From Sphingobium cupriresistens (GTDB lineage: Bacteria > Pseudomonadota > Alphaproteobacteria > Sphingomonadales > Sphingomonadaceae), in assembly GCF_004152865.1 (NCBI RefSeq), contig NZ_SEOO01000007.1, positions 62,001-126,000 of the forward strand: a stretch of 64,000 bases of DNA, in the 5' to 3' direction. Made by a program: the position numbers and the translations under genes. Below are positions 44,982 through 53,910 of this stretch, one piece after another. The notes beneath the pieces were generated by a model, which was given only the letters and a program-made list of their open reading frames with translations, was not told the DNA's origin and ran no database searches. Each line of letters begins with the position of its first letter. Position 1 is the first letter of the stretch.

Positions 44982-46505
44982 TCAGGCCGCTTTCCCCTTC
45001 AATGCCTTCTGCCGCCGCCTTTGCACCGATGAGCCGATGCCCAGCGCCTCGCGATATTTGGCGACAGTGCGTCGCGCTATGTCCATGCCCTTGGCGCGGA
45101 GCAGGTCGACCAGCGTGTCGTCGGACAGGATCGCCTGTGGGTCTTCGGCGCCGATCAGCGCCTTGATGTGGCTCTTGACCGCTTCGGCCGAGACGGAGCC
45201 GCCATCGCCGCCCGATGACGACACGCCGCTGGTGAAGAAATATTTGAGTTCATACAGCCCGCGCGGGCAGGCGAGATATTTGTTGGAGGTCACGCGGCTG
45301 ACGGTGCTTTCGTGCATCCCGATCGTGTCGGCCACCGCGCGCAGGGTCAACGGCTTGAGATGCGCGACGCCCTGCTGGAAAAAGGCCTCCTGGCTGCGCA
45401 CGATCTCGCTCGCGACCTTGATGATCGTCTTTTGCCGCTGGTCCAGCGCCTTGACCAGCCAGTTGGCGCTGGCGAGGCAGTCGGCCAGCCAGGCCTTGGC
45501 GCTCTTGTCCTGCGGCCCGGCGGCCAATTCGACATAATAGCTGCGGTTGATGAGCAGGCGGGGCAGGGTGGCGCTGTTGATCTCGATCGCCCAGCCGCCC
45601 CTGGTCGGTCGCACGAACAGATCGGGGGTGACCGGGGCGGCGCGGTCATTGGCGAAGCGCAGGCCGGGTTTGGGATCGTAACCGCGCAGTTCGGCGATCA
45701 TGTCGGCCATATCCTCTTCGTCCACGCCGCAGATGCGGCGCAACTGGGGCAATGCCCCCTTCGCCAGCAGGTCGAGATTGGCGAGCAGCCGCGCCATGCA
45801 GGGATCGTGGCGGTCGGCTTCCTTCGCCTGGAGCGCGAGACATTCGGCCAACGAGCGCGCGCCGACGCCGGTGGGATCGAATGTTTGAATGACGCCCAGC
45901 ACCCGTTCGACATCGAAGAGGGGCACGCCAAGACCATGGGCTGTTGCAAGCAGATTCGCCTCCAGATAGCCCGCCTCGCTGATCTGGCCGATCAACTGGG
46001 TGGCGATGAACAGGTCCATGTTCGTGCACGCGGCGCGGGCCTGCCCCATCAGATGTTCCTGCAAGCCGATGTCGGGCGCGGCGAAACTGTCGAAGTCGGG
46101 CGCATCCTCGGCATAGCTGCCCGACAGCGCGTCCATGCCGCCGCCGCCCGCGCCATGGGCGTCGGCCATCCGGTCGCCGGGGCCGTCGTCGATGAAGCTG
46201 TCCGCGCCATGATCGACGTCGAGCGGGCTGTCCGCGCCGCCCAGCCCCTGCGCGATCAAATCGTCGCTCGCGCCGGTTTCGGCGGACAGGGTGGGGGCGT
46301 CGATCGTCCGGTCGATGCCGTCGGGCGCGGGCGGAGCGTCGTCGCCGCTCGATTGTTCGAGCAGCGGGTTTTTTTCCAGCTCGCCCGCGACGAACGCTTC
46401 GATTTCCAGATTGGACAGCGCCAGCAGCTTGATCGCCTGCTGAAGCTGGGGCGTCATGACGAGCGATTGGCTCTGACGAATGTCGAGGCGTGGCCCGATC
46501 GCCAT
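44982..46505 (-). CDS. rpoN: RNA polymerase sigma-54 factor
   Basis: The 507-residue protein has a glutamine-rich activator region at the N-terminus (DIRQSQSLVMTPQLQQAIKLLALSNLEIEAFVAGELEKNPLLE), an acidic middle region, the core-binding region, the HTH with DTIGMHESTVSRVTSNKYL (-12 recognition) and the RpoN box ARRTVAKYRE at 477-486 (-24 recognition). It directs transcription of enhancer-dependent genes, often nitrogen or motility related. It lies downstream of lptB, the conserved neighbourhood, but the usual following genes are absent. A remarkable structured leader precedes it. Confidence 0.96.
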   Translation of the reverse strand: MAIGPRLDIRQSQSLVMTPQLQQAIKLLALSNLEIEAFVAGELEKNPLLEQSSGDDAPPAPDGIDRTIDAPTLSAETGASDDLIAQGLGGADSPLDVDHGADSFIDDGPGDRMADAHGAGGGGMDALSGSYAEDAPDFDSFAAPDIGLQEHLMGQARAACTNMDLFIATQLIGQISEAGYLEANLLATAHGLGVPLFDVERVLGVIQTFDPTGVGARSLAECLALQAKEADRHDPCMARLLANLDLLAKGALPQLRRICGVDEEDMADMIAELRGYDPKPGLRFANDRAAPVTPDLFVRPTRGGWAIEINSATLPRLLINRSYYVELAAGPQDKSAKAWLADCLASANWLVKALDQRQKTIIKVASEIVRSQEAFFQQGVAHLKPLTLRAVADTIGMHESTVSRVTSNKYLACPRGLYELKYFFTSGVSSSGGDGGSVSAEAVKSHIKALIGAEDPQAILSDDTLVDLLRAKGMDIARRTVAKYREALGIGSSVQRRRQKALKGKAA

Positions 46506-46510
46506 TATCG

Positions 46511-46548
46511 CGCTCTTTCGCCATAACGCGCGAAAGAGCGCGTTATGG
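46511..46548 (-). promoter_or_regulatory. Interleaved hairpins over the rpoN ribosome-binding site (candidate pseudoknot)
   Basis: Read as rpoN mRNA the segments are B' CCATAACGCG, A' CGCTCTTTCG, B CGCGTTATGG and A CGAAAGAGCG (46548 down to 46511; B' and A' share two bases), ending 5 bases before the ATG. B' pairs perfectly with B, and A' with A, ten bases each. Only one full stem can form at a time, or both partly as an H-type pseudoknot. A contains GAAAGAG, the only plausible Shine-Dalgarno, so pairing would hide it. Confidence 0.5.
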
Positions 46549-46561
46549 AGCCGCGCCGGCC

Positions 46562-46589
46562 TTCAAACGAGGCGCATGACTCGTTTGAA
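46562..46589. repeat. Perfect inverted repeat upstream of rpoN
   Basis: TTCAAACGAG and CTCGTTTGAA form a ten-base stem around GCGCATGA between lptB and rpoN. No T-run follows on the minus strand. It lies next to sequence rich in C/G that resembles intergenic repeats of sphingomonads, so a dispersed repeat is likely; a termination or processing role is possible. Confidence 0.6.
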
Positions 46590-46682
46590 CCCCCACCCGG
46601 CCGCCCATAGGCTAATGACGTCGGGCGACAGGGTGGGGGTGCGAGCCGGTGCGGCGTGAGAAGAGCGCGCCCCCGCATCATA

Positions 46683-47465
46683 TCAAAGCTGGAAATTCTC
46701 GCCCAGATAGAGGCGGCGGACGTCGGCATTGGCGACCAGTTCGGTGGGATTGCCCGCGAACAACACCTGGCCGTCATAGATGATGCAGGCGCGATCGACG
46801 ATTTCCAGCGTCTCGCGCACATTATGGTCGGTGATGAGGACGCCGATGCCGCGGGTCTTCAAATCCTTCACCAGATCGCGAATGTCGGCGATGGAGAGCG
46901 GATCGATGCCCGCGAACGGCTCGTCCAGCAGCACGATCGACGGGTTGGCCGCCAGCGCGCGGGCGATTTCGCAGCGGCGGCGTTCGCCGCCCGACAGCGC
47001 CATCGCGGCCGAATCGCGGAGGCGCACAAGGCCGAACTCGCTGAGCAACTGCTCCAGCCGGGCGGCGCGGGCGGCCTTGTCCGGCTCGGCCTGCTCCAGC
47101 ACCGCACTGATATTCTGCGCGACGGTCATGCCCCGGAAGATCGACGTTTCCTGCGGCAGATAGCCCAGCCCCAGGATGGCGCGGCGATACATGGGCAGGT
47201 TGGTGATGTCCTGCCCGTCCAGCACGATGCGGCCATGATCGGGACGGACCAGGCCCATGACCGAATAGAAGCAGGTCGTCTTGCCCGCGCCGTTGGGGCC
47301 GAGCAGGCCGACGACCTCCCCCTTGCCCACGGTCAGCGATACGTCGGACAGGACGACGCGCTTGTCATAGCTTTTGGCGATCGAAATGACTGACAGGCCG
47401 TCGCTCACTTCCTGCGGGATTTGCGGGCGTTGCGCCGTCCGTTCCGGGGTCATCACGTCGTCCAT
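46683..47465 (-). CDS. lptB: LPS export ABC transporter ATP-binding protein
   Basis: The 260-residue protein has Walker A GPNGAGKT (56-63), signature ALSGGERRR, Walker B IVLLDEPFAGID and the LptB segment FAGIDPLSIADIRDLVKDL. It powers removal of lipopolysaccharide from the inner membrane with LptF/LptG, and with LptC and LptA for transport across the periplasm. lptC and lptA, which usually stand directly before it, are not here; a sulfotransferase gene takes that place. rpoN lies 177 bases downstream on the same strand. Confidence 0.93.
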   Translation of the reverse strand: MDDVMTPERTAQRPQIPQEVSDGLSVISIAKSYDKRVVLSDVSLTVGKGEVVGLLGPNGAGKTTCFYSVMGLVRPDHGRIVLDGQDITNLPMYRRAILGLGYLPQETSIFRGMTVAQNISAVLEQAEPDKAARAARLEQLLSEFGLVRLRDSAAMALSGGERRRCEIARALAANPSIVLLDEPFAGIDPLSIADIRDLVKDLKTRGIGVLITDHNVRETLEIVDRACIIYDGQVLFAGNPTELVANADVRRLYLGENFQL

Positions 47466-47605
47466 GCGTCTATCCTTGCAGCCGTTTGACTAAGCACCCC
47501 TTGAATTTCGGAACGCATAAGGCGGTTGGCAAGCTTTGTGCATGGGATTGCCGCCGGGGCAAGGGGAAAATGCGCTGATGCGCGCCGGCCGGACGGCGGG
47601 CGGGG

Positions 47606-49411
47606 TCAGCGATCCCAGTCGAGCAGGGCCGGTCCCAATGCCTGTTCCAACGGCCCCAGCCAGGGGGTGAAGCGTTTCCAATGGTCGATCCCGTCGGTGA
47701 AGATCGGCTGGCGCACCTGTTCGCTGCTGGCGGTCCGCACCGCGCGCTTGTTGATCCAGAAGGCGAGGCAGGCGTCTTCGAACGGCAGGTTCAGGTGGGC
47801 GAGCAGGCGCGCGACCTCGCCGGGGGTGTCGGCGACCATCTGTTCGTAGAGGACGCGGTGGACTCGGCCGGGCGCGGCGGCATCGAACGCGGCCATCAGG
47901 GCGACATAGTCGCGATAATAGAGGCCAATGTCGGTCAGGTCGTAGCTAAACGCCTGGCCTCGGGCGAAATGCTGTTTCCAGCCTGAAAAGCCGCAGGCCA
48001 TGGGATGTCGGCGTGCGTCGATGATACGGGCGTTGGGCAGGATTAGCCGGATCAGGCCGACATGCTGCCAATTATTGGGCATCTTGTCGATGAAGTGCGG
48101 CCGGTCGGTCTGGCGATGGACGCGGGTGCGGTCGATATATTCCTCGCCTAGTCGGAGCCGGTCGGCGGGAGTGAGGGAGGCGATCATCGCGGCGAAATCG
48201 GGAAATTCGCCATCGTCCACGCGCGACTGGAGGCGGCTGGCGATCATCATCATCTCCGGCAGCTCCATCGTGCCTTCGATCCTGCTGTGGCTGGACAGGA
48301 TCTGTTCGACCAGCGTCGATCCCGCGCGCGGCAGGCCGACGATGAAGATCGGGTCGGACGTCGCGCAGCCGCCTGCGCCCCGGTCGGCGAGGAAGACGCT
48401 GGTGAAGCAGGCGCGCGCGGCGGCGACCTCGGCGGAAAATTCGGTCGCGTCGTGGCGGATCATCGTGCGGCGCAGGCGATTGCCCTGGTCATAATGGCCA
48501 AAGGCGGCTTCGTCCTCGCCTGCATCCTCCAGCGCCTTGCCCAGCGAGAAATGGAGGTGGAAGACATCCTCCTGCCGGGTCGCGGCGTCGGGCGCGAGGG
48601 TAGCGAGCGCGTTAGTCATCGTGGCGATGTCGGCCGCATCCAGCTTCACCGTCTTGAGGTTGGCGAGGCTCCACCAGGCTTCGCCCATGGTCGGTTGATG
48701 CGCCACCGCCTGACGATAGGCGTGGACGGCGTCATCCTGCCGTCCCAGTGTCTTGAGCGCATGGCCCAGATTCTGCCAGACCTGGGGCTGGTCGGGTTTG
48801 AGCGCGAGCAGGCGTTCGTAGATCGCCCGCGCGCCATCCTGATCGCCCAGTCGCACCAGCACGGAAGCGCGGAGGAGGTCGTAGCCGGGATGCTTCATCG
48901 GCGAGGCGGCGAGGATATCGGCATGGTCCAGCGCCTCGGTCAGCCGGTTATTCTGGAGCAGCAGGCGGATCAGGAAGTCGCGCGCCAGGTCGAAGCCGGG
49001 GGCGAGGGCGACGGCGCGGTCGACCAGCGCCAGCGCCGCGCTCATGTCGCCGCGCCGCCACTGGATTTCGCCAGCCATGCGGATGGCGGGCGGATCGTCG
49101 CGCGCCGCCAGCCGGGCTTCTGCGGCGTCGAGATCGCCGTCATGCATCGCCATGGCGGCTTCGAGCAGGGTGCGGTCGCGGGAAGAAGCGTGGACGCCCG
49201 ACAGGTCGGCGCGCCAGGCGTCCTGGTCTTGGCCTGCCTTGCGCAACTGCGCGGCGAGCAGGAACCAGCCGGCGGCCAGGGCGGTCTGCTGCCGCAACAG
49301 GCTTTGCAGAAGGGCGATGGCTCTGGCGGTATCGCCGGCCGCGATGGCGGCCTGCGCCGACGCCCATGGCGAAAGGGACGGGCGGGCGGCGGCGGTCGAA
49401 ACAGGGTTCAT
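47606..49411 (-). CDS. TPR-containing sulfotransferase
   Basis: From MNPVSTAAARPSLSPW (49411, with AGGAAATAGGACAG upstream) the protein has 601 residues. About residues 15-290 are a chain of tetratricopeptide-like helical pairs (for example VWQNLGHALKTLGRQDDAVHAYRQAV). The C-terminal sulfotransferase domain begins with PIFIVGLPRAGSTLVEQIL, the 5'-phosphosulfate loop (PRAGST at 361-366), followed by HFIDKMPNNWQHVGLI and the 3'-phosphate segment RRHPMACGFSGWKQHF. It would transfer sulfate from PAPS to an unknown acceptor. It is divergent from a TonB-dependent receptor, an arrangement I have the impression is common in sphingomonads. Confidence 0.87.
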   Translation of the reverse strand: MNPVSTAAARPSLSPWASAQAAIAAGDTARAIALLQSLLRQQTALAAGWFLLAAQLRKAGQDQDAWRADLSGVHASSRDRTLLEAAMAMHDGDLDAAEARLAARDDPPAIRMAGEIQWRRGDMSAALALVDRAVALAPGFDLARDFLIRLLLQNNRLTEALDHADILAASPMKHPGYDLLRASVLVRLGDQDGARAIYERLLALKPDQPQVWQNLGHALKTLGRQDDAVHAYRQAVAHQPTMGEAWWSLANLKTVKLDAADIATMTNALATLAPDAATRQEDVFHLHFSLGKALEDAGEDEAAFGHYDQGNRLRRTMIRHDATEFSAEVAAARACFTSVFLADRGAGGCATSDPIFIVGLPRAGSTLVEQILSSHSRIEGTMELPEMMMIASRLQSRVDDGEFPDFAAMIASLTPADRLRLGEEYIDRTRVHRQTDRPHFIDKMPNNWQHVGLIRLILPNARIIDARRHPMACGFSGWKQHFARGQAFSYDLTDIGLYYRDYVALMAAFDAAAPGRVHRVLYEQMVADTPGEVARLLAHLNLPFEDACLAFWINKRAVRTASSEQVRQPIFTDGIDHWKRFTPWLGPLEQALGPALLDWDR

Positions 49412-49778
49412 CGTCTGTCCTATTTCCTTTCTGCCTTGCAGCATGAACGGGATTGTGCGGCGGCGCAACAATCTATGAAAGCGACTGCAACTAAGCTGTT
49501 GACTCCTGCTTTCGTTGCCGCATTATCAAAGCTGGACAAGCGTCATGGAATGGCGAAAGTCCAAGGGGTAGTCATATCATTACGGATGGCGCGCGGAGGC
49601 GCGGCTGGTCTGGGAACCACCCGGTTTCCGGTCGCGGAGGCCTGTGCCTTTGCGAAGGCCAGAATGAAATCATGCCCGTCAGGGCAGGATGCAGTGCGTC
49701 ATAAACACGCGGGCAAAATCGCGGGACGGGGAGAGTGAGGCGGAAGGCGCGGTTTATTCAAGGGGGAGTCAAAACAAG
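49412..49778. promoter_or_regulatory. Divergent intergenic region between sulfotransferase and TonB receptor
   Basis: This 367-base stretch has no convincing gene. It contains TTGACT (49499-49504) followed after 16 bases by CATTAT (49521-49526), a fair sigma-70-like promoter reading toward the receptor, and a GGGGGAG ribosome-binding site 10 bases before the receptor start. No clear palindromic operator was found. A shared control of both genes is possible. Confidence 0.4.
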
Positions 49779-52511
49779 ATGAAAGTCCCGTCGCGTCGCC
49801 GGTCGCAGTTGATGAAGATTTTGGGGGTGACCACCATATTGGCCGGGCTGTCCGCGCCGGCCGTCACCTTTGCCGCCGAAGCGGCCGAGCAGGTCGCCGC
49901 CGATCCGGCTGCGGTCGCCGCTGCCGATGATGCCGGGGGCGGCCTCACCGAAATCGTCGTCACGGCGACGCGCAGCGCCCAGTCGATCCAGAAGGTGCCG
50001 ATCTCCATGCAGGCGCTGGGCGCCGAGACGCTGGCGCAGCGGCAGGTCAAGGGCCTCAGCGATTTCGCGGCGCTGCTGCCATCCGTGTCGTTCGAAGGGA
50101 TCGGACCGGGCCGCAACACCGCCTTCTTCCGCGGCATCGTGCCGGCGGGCGGCGCCTATGCCTCTGTCGGCTATTATCTGGACGACATTCCGATCACCGG
50201 CACCGAAGTTCCCGATATCCATGCCTATGACATGGAGCGGGTCGAGGCGCTGGCCGGACCGCAGGGCACGCTTTATGGCGCGGGATCGCTGGCGGGTACG
50301 ATCCGCCTGATCACCAACAAGCCCAATCTCGACAAGTTCGAATTCGGTTATGACGTCGAAGCCAATAAATATGGCAAGGGCGATTTCGGCGGCCAGATCG
50401 AATCCTACATCAACATTCCGCAGGGCGACACTATGGCGCTGCGTGTGATGGGCTATTATCGGCGCGATGGCGGCTATATCGACAACACGCCCAACAACGG
50501 CCTGCTCAACAATGGCAGCCCGGCCATCTATACGCTGGGCGACAATAATCCGAACACCAATTTCGCGCTCGACAATAGCGACATCGCGAAGGACGATTAT
50601 AACACGATCAAGGAATTTGGCGGCCGTATCCAGATATTGTGGCAGCCGGCCGACGGTTGGGAGATCACGCCGCAATTCACCGGCCAGCGCCAGGTGTCCA
50701 AGGGCTATTTCGGCTATGATCCGCGCGTCGGCGACCTGGAAGTCCATGACTATGACCAGACCAAGAATGACGACCGATGGTATCAGGCGGCGCTGAGCAT
50801 CCATGGCCATATCGGCGACTGGGACGTCGTGTCGGCCACCGGTTTCTTCAAGCGCCGGACCAAGACGCTCAACGACTATACCTATTATACCGTCACCTAT
50901 GACGGTTTCGGCGCGGGCTATGAAAGCTATCTGCAATTTTTCGACAATTGCACCGGATCGGGCGCATCGCAGCAATGTTCGCTGATCGATCCGACCCAAT
51001 ATTATCACGCCGACACCCACCGCAACAAATTCACCCAGGAATTGCGCATCTCCACGCCCAAAGACTGGCCGTTCGACGTCACGGTTGGCGGATTCTATCA
51101 GCGGCAGAAGAACGAAACGAACACCTATTACGCCATTCGCGGGCTGGACACGATCACCGGCTATACTGCGACCGGTGGCGGCGATGTGGCGGGCGGCCTG
51201 ATCGGCGTGCCGGCGATGTATGGCATCGCCTATGACGAGGATGGCAATCCCTTTTTCGACACGAGTGATGTGATCAACCCCAACGGTAATCCGCTGGGCA
51301 CGATGTTGCTAGGCACGCAGGCGGTGAAGGGCGACGGCTTCTATATCACCGAACAGAACCAACTTTATCATGACAAGGCGATCTTCGCGGAAGGCCATTA
51401 TAACATCACGCCGACGCTGAAGCTGACCGGCGGCATCCGCTATTTCTGGACGGATTATGCGGTCAAGGGCTTTGCGGGTGTGGCCGGTTCCGCCGCCAAT
51501 ACGATTACGTCCATCTATATCCCGACAGGCGAAATGGGCTGCCCGACGCCTTTGCCGGCCGAACGCCTGCAATGCCTCAACACTAACTTCCGGGCGGCGG
51601 ACCAGACCGGACGGTATAAAGAGGATGGCGAAACGCATAAGGTCGCGCTCGACTGGCAGTTCCAGCCCGACAAGATGGTCTATGCCAACTATTCGACCGG
51701 CTTTCGCCCCGGCGGTTTCAACCGGCCGCTGCGCATCCGCAATTTCGGCCCGGTCGATGTGGCGCCATTCAAGTCGGAAACGCTCACCAATTTCGAACTG
51801 GGCGTCAAGACGACCTGGAACAATATTTTCCGTTTCAATGCCGCCATCTATTATGAAAAGTGGAATAATATCCAATATGGCGTTGTCGTGTCCGGGGCGC
51901 AGGGCGCGGGCATGACGGGCAATGCGGGCAAGGCAGAGGTCAAGGGCATCGAATATGATGCGGACCTGAAACTGGGCAAGGTGACGATCTCGACCTCCGG
52001 CGCCTATAATGATGGCAAGCTGAAGGGGAATTTCTGTAATTTTGCGCTGGACCGGACGACCTCGTCCATTTCCCAGCTGTCCAGTTGCACGCTGGGTGAG
52101 GATGTCCCTGAGTCCAGTCCGCCAACGCCGCAGGTCGCCGCGGCCAATGGCACCCGCCTGCCGCGCCAACCCAAGTTCAAGGGCACGTCGTCGATCCGCT
52201 TCGACACATATATGGGCGATTACAGCGCCTATTTGCAGGGGGCGGCACTCTACCAGACCGGCGCGACGCAGGATCTGAACGTCGACAGCAATGCGCTGCT
52301 GGGCAATACCAAGGGTTTTGTCAGCTTCGACTTTTCCGGCGGGATCAAGAAGGACAATTGGAGCCTGACGCTGTTCCTGCAGAACGCCTTCGACAAGCGC
52401 GGGCAGTTGACGCGCAACACCTTCTGTTCGATCGACTTCTGTTCGGGATCGTCGCGCACCTTCACGATCAAGCCGCAGTTTTTCGGTATCCGCTTCGGCC
52501 AGAAATACTGA
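49779..52511 (+). CDS. TonB-dependent receptor
   Basis: From MKVPSRRRSQLMKILGVT (49779) the outer-membrane protein has 910 residues with a signal peptide ending at about residue 33. The plug begins ITEIVVTATRSAQSIQKVPISMQALGAE-like (LTEIVVTATRSAQSI), the TonB-box region, and has YLDDIPITGTEVPDIHAYDMERVEALAGPQGTLYGAGSLAGTIR. The last strand ends with FFGIRFGQKY. It belongs to the broad group of sphingomonad receptors for unknown organic substrates. A perfect terminator follows. Confidence 0.92.
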   Translation: MKVPSRRRSQLMKILGVTTILAGLSAPAVTFAAEAAEQVAADPAAVAAADDAGGGLTEIVVTATRSAQSIQKVPISMQALGAETLAQRQVKGLSDFAALLPSVSFEGIGPGRNTAFFRGIVPAGGAYASVGYYLDDIPITGTEVPDIHAYDMERVEALAGPQGTLYGAGSLAGTIRLITNKPNLDKFEFGYDVEANKYGKGDFGGQIESYINIPQGDTMALRVMGYYRRDGGYIDNTPNNGLLNNGSPAIYTLGDNNPNTNFALDNSDIAKDDYNTIKEFGGRIQILWQPADGWEITPQFTGQRQVSKGYFGYDPRVGDLEVHDYDQTKNDDRWYQAALSIHGHIGDWDVVSATGFFKRRTKTLNDYTYYTVTYDGFGAGYESYLQFFDNCTGSGASQQCSLIDPTQYYHADTHRNKFTQELRISTPKDWPFDVTVGGFYQRQKNETNTYYAIRGLDTITGYTATGGGDVAGGLIGVPAMYGIAYDEDGNPFFDTSDVINPNGNPLGTMLLGTQAVKGDGFYITEQNQLYHDKAIFAEGHYNITPTLKLTGGIRYFWTDYAVKGFAGVAGSAANTITSIYIPTGEMGCPTPLPAERLQCLNTNFRAADQTGRYKEDGETHKVALDWQFQPDKMVYANYSTGFRPGGFNRPLRIRNFGPVDVAPFKSETLTNFELGVKTTWNNIFRFNAAIYYEKWNNIQYGVVVSGAQGAGMTGNAGKAEVKGIEYDADLKLGKVTISTSGAYNDGKLKGNFCNFALDRTTSSISQLSSCTLGEDVPESSPPTPQVAAANGTRLPRQPKFKGTSSIRFDTYMGDYSAYLQGAALYQTGATQDLNVDSNALLGNTKGFVSFDFSGGIKKDNWSLTLFLQNAFDKRGQLTRNTFCSIDFCSGSSRTFTIKPQFFGIRFGQKY

Positions 52512-52536
52512 CGGCCTGACCTTATCGACCAACGAT

Positions 52537-52577
52537 GCGCCGCCGCCGAATCGCAGGATTCGGCGGCGGCGCTATTT
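52537..52577 (+). terminator. Terminator hairpin after the TonB receptor
   Basis: A 15-base perfect stem (52537-52551 with 52558-52572) with loop CGCAGG is followed by TATTTG. It lies 26 bases after the receptor stop and probably ends that transcript. Confidence 0.7.
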
Positions 52578-52793
52578 GGGGAGGGCGATGAACCGGGTAT
52601 CGCATCGGGCCAGCAGAAGGCGCAAATCCGCATCGGGTTCATCCACAATTCATCGAAGTTTTTGGCGGAATAGCGTGCTTTTGCATATGGCTCCATTCAA
52701 CCGGCCGGATGCACGCCCGGTCATAATCACGTTGCCGAAACGGTCCGGGGCGGCCTCCAACGATCGGGTCATGTTGACTATCAGGAGAATAAT

Positions 52794-53096
52794 ATGTCGC
52801 CCTCTTTGACGAAAATAGGGGCCCTGACCGCGGTTCTGGCAGGCTCGATGGGCCTGACGGGCTGCGCCACCAAAGGGTTTGTGCGCGAACAGGTCGCCAC
52901 CGTGAACCAGCGCGTCGATGCGCTCGATGCGAAATTGCAGACGACAGACGGCACCGCGCAGCAGGCGCTGGCGGAAGCCCGGTCCGCATCGGGTCAGTCG
53001 CAGCAGAACAGCCAGCGGCTCGACCAGTTGAACGGCCGCGTCGATGGCGTCGAACAGCGGATGCAGGAAGCCCAGCGCAAGCGCGCGCGCAACTGA
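52794..53096 (+). CDS. Small coiled-coil lipoprotein, 100 residues
   Basis: AGGAGAATAAT lies before the ATG. The signal peptide ends in the lipobox L-T-G-C (LTGCATKGF), followed by a helical, heptad-like region (EQVATVNQRVDALDAKLQ then NSQRLDQLNGRVDGVEQRMQ). This resembles Lpp/alanine-zipper-type lipoproteins that make trimeric coiled coils, but no C-terminal Lys for peptidoglycan linkage is certain (ends RKRARN). It is close to an L,D-transpeptidase gene (104 bases), which is suggestive because L,D-transpeptidases attach Lpp-like proteins to peptidoglycan. Confidence 0.78.
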   Translation: MSPSLTKIGALTAVLAGSMGLTGCATKGFVREQVATVNQRVDALDAKLQTTDGTAQQALAEARSASGQSQQNSQRLDQLNGRVDGVEQRMQEAQRKRARN

Positions 53097-53199
53097 TAGG
53101 CTTCACAGATCAGGGGCGGCCTGGCCGTCCTGATCGCGATCGGGTCGGCGCTTCCCTTGGCGTCGGCCCTTTTTGCCGATCCCTCTTAGAGGTTATTGC

Positions 53200-53904
53200 A
53201 TGAATTTCACTATGCTGCTGGCGATCGCTGGCTTGGGGCTGGCGGTGACCGGACCGGTCGAGGCGGCGGGACCGGGCAAGGTCGCTGCCCAAGCGCCTGC
53301 GACCGACGCGCCGGTGATTCTGTCGGATGGCGCCACGCGCGTCGCTGAGTGGGTCGCCGCGGCGCAGGATAATCATGCGCTGCCCTATATCATCATCGAT
53401 AAGCCGGGCGCTGCCGCCTATCTGTTCGACGCGAAGGGCAAGATGCTGGCCCATGCGCCGGTCCTGATCGGCATCGCGCCGGGGGACGATGCGACGCCGG
53501 GCATCGGAACCAAGAACCTGTCGGAGATCGGACCCGCGGAAAAGACGACGCCGGCAGGGCGTTTCCTGGCGAAATTCGGCGTGGCGGCGGGCAAGCAGCG
53601 GGTGTTGTGGGTGGATTATGCGACGTCGGTGGCGCTGCACACCATTCCGCCGGGCAATCTGAAGGACAAGCGCAAGGAACGGATGCTGTCCCCAGCGATC
53701 GACGATAACCGCATCACCTTCGGCTGCATCAACGTACCCAAAATCTTCTATAACCAGAGCGTCAGCCCGCGTTTTCGCAAGAAGGGCGGCTATGTCTATA
53801 TTCTGCCCGACAGCAAGCCGCTGGAAGACGTGTTCCCGCGGCTCAGGGTGCAGCCCTTCCTCAATGCGGCGGCGGGCAGCACCGATGCGGTTGCCGGGCA
53901 GTAA
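53200..53904 (+). CDS. L,D-transpeptidase family protein
   Basis: From MNFTMLLAIAGLGLAVTG (53200, AGAGG upstream) the protein has 234 residues and a signal peptide. The YkuD fold is recognised by PVLIGIAPGDDATPGIGTKN and the catalytic region with H147 and C176 (HTIPPG and RITFGCINVP). Here FGCIN replaces the usual SHGCIR. It would cross-link peptidoglycan or attach a protein in the periplasm. It follows the small coiled-coil lipoprotein. Confidence 0.85.
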   Translation: MNFTMLLAIAGLGLAVTGPVEAAGPGKVAAQAPATDAPVILSDGATRVAEWVAAAQDNHALPYIIIDKPGAAAYLFDAKGKMLAHAPVLIGIAPGDDATPGIGTKNLSEIGPAEKTTPAGRFLAKFGVAAGKQRVLWVDYATSVALHTIPPGNLKDKRKERMLSPAIDDNRITFGCINVPKIFYNQSVSPRFRKKGGYVYILPDSKPLEDVFPRLRVQPFLNAAAGSTDAVAGQ

Positions 53905-53910
53905 GAGGCC

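Noticed and set aside
46505-46822. 105-codon minus-strand frame ending at the rpoN start
   Set aside because: It starts inside lptB in another frame and continues through the hairpin-rich gap; the product has no conserved feature and the region is better explained by a structured leader and repeats.
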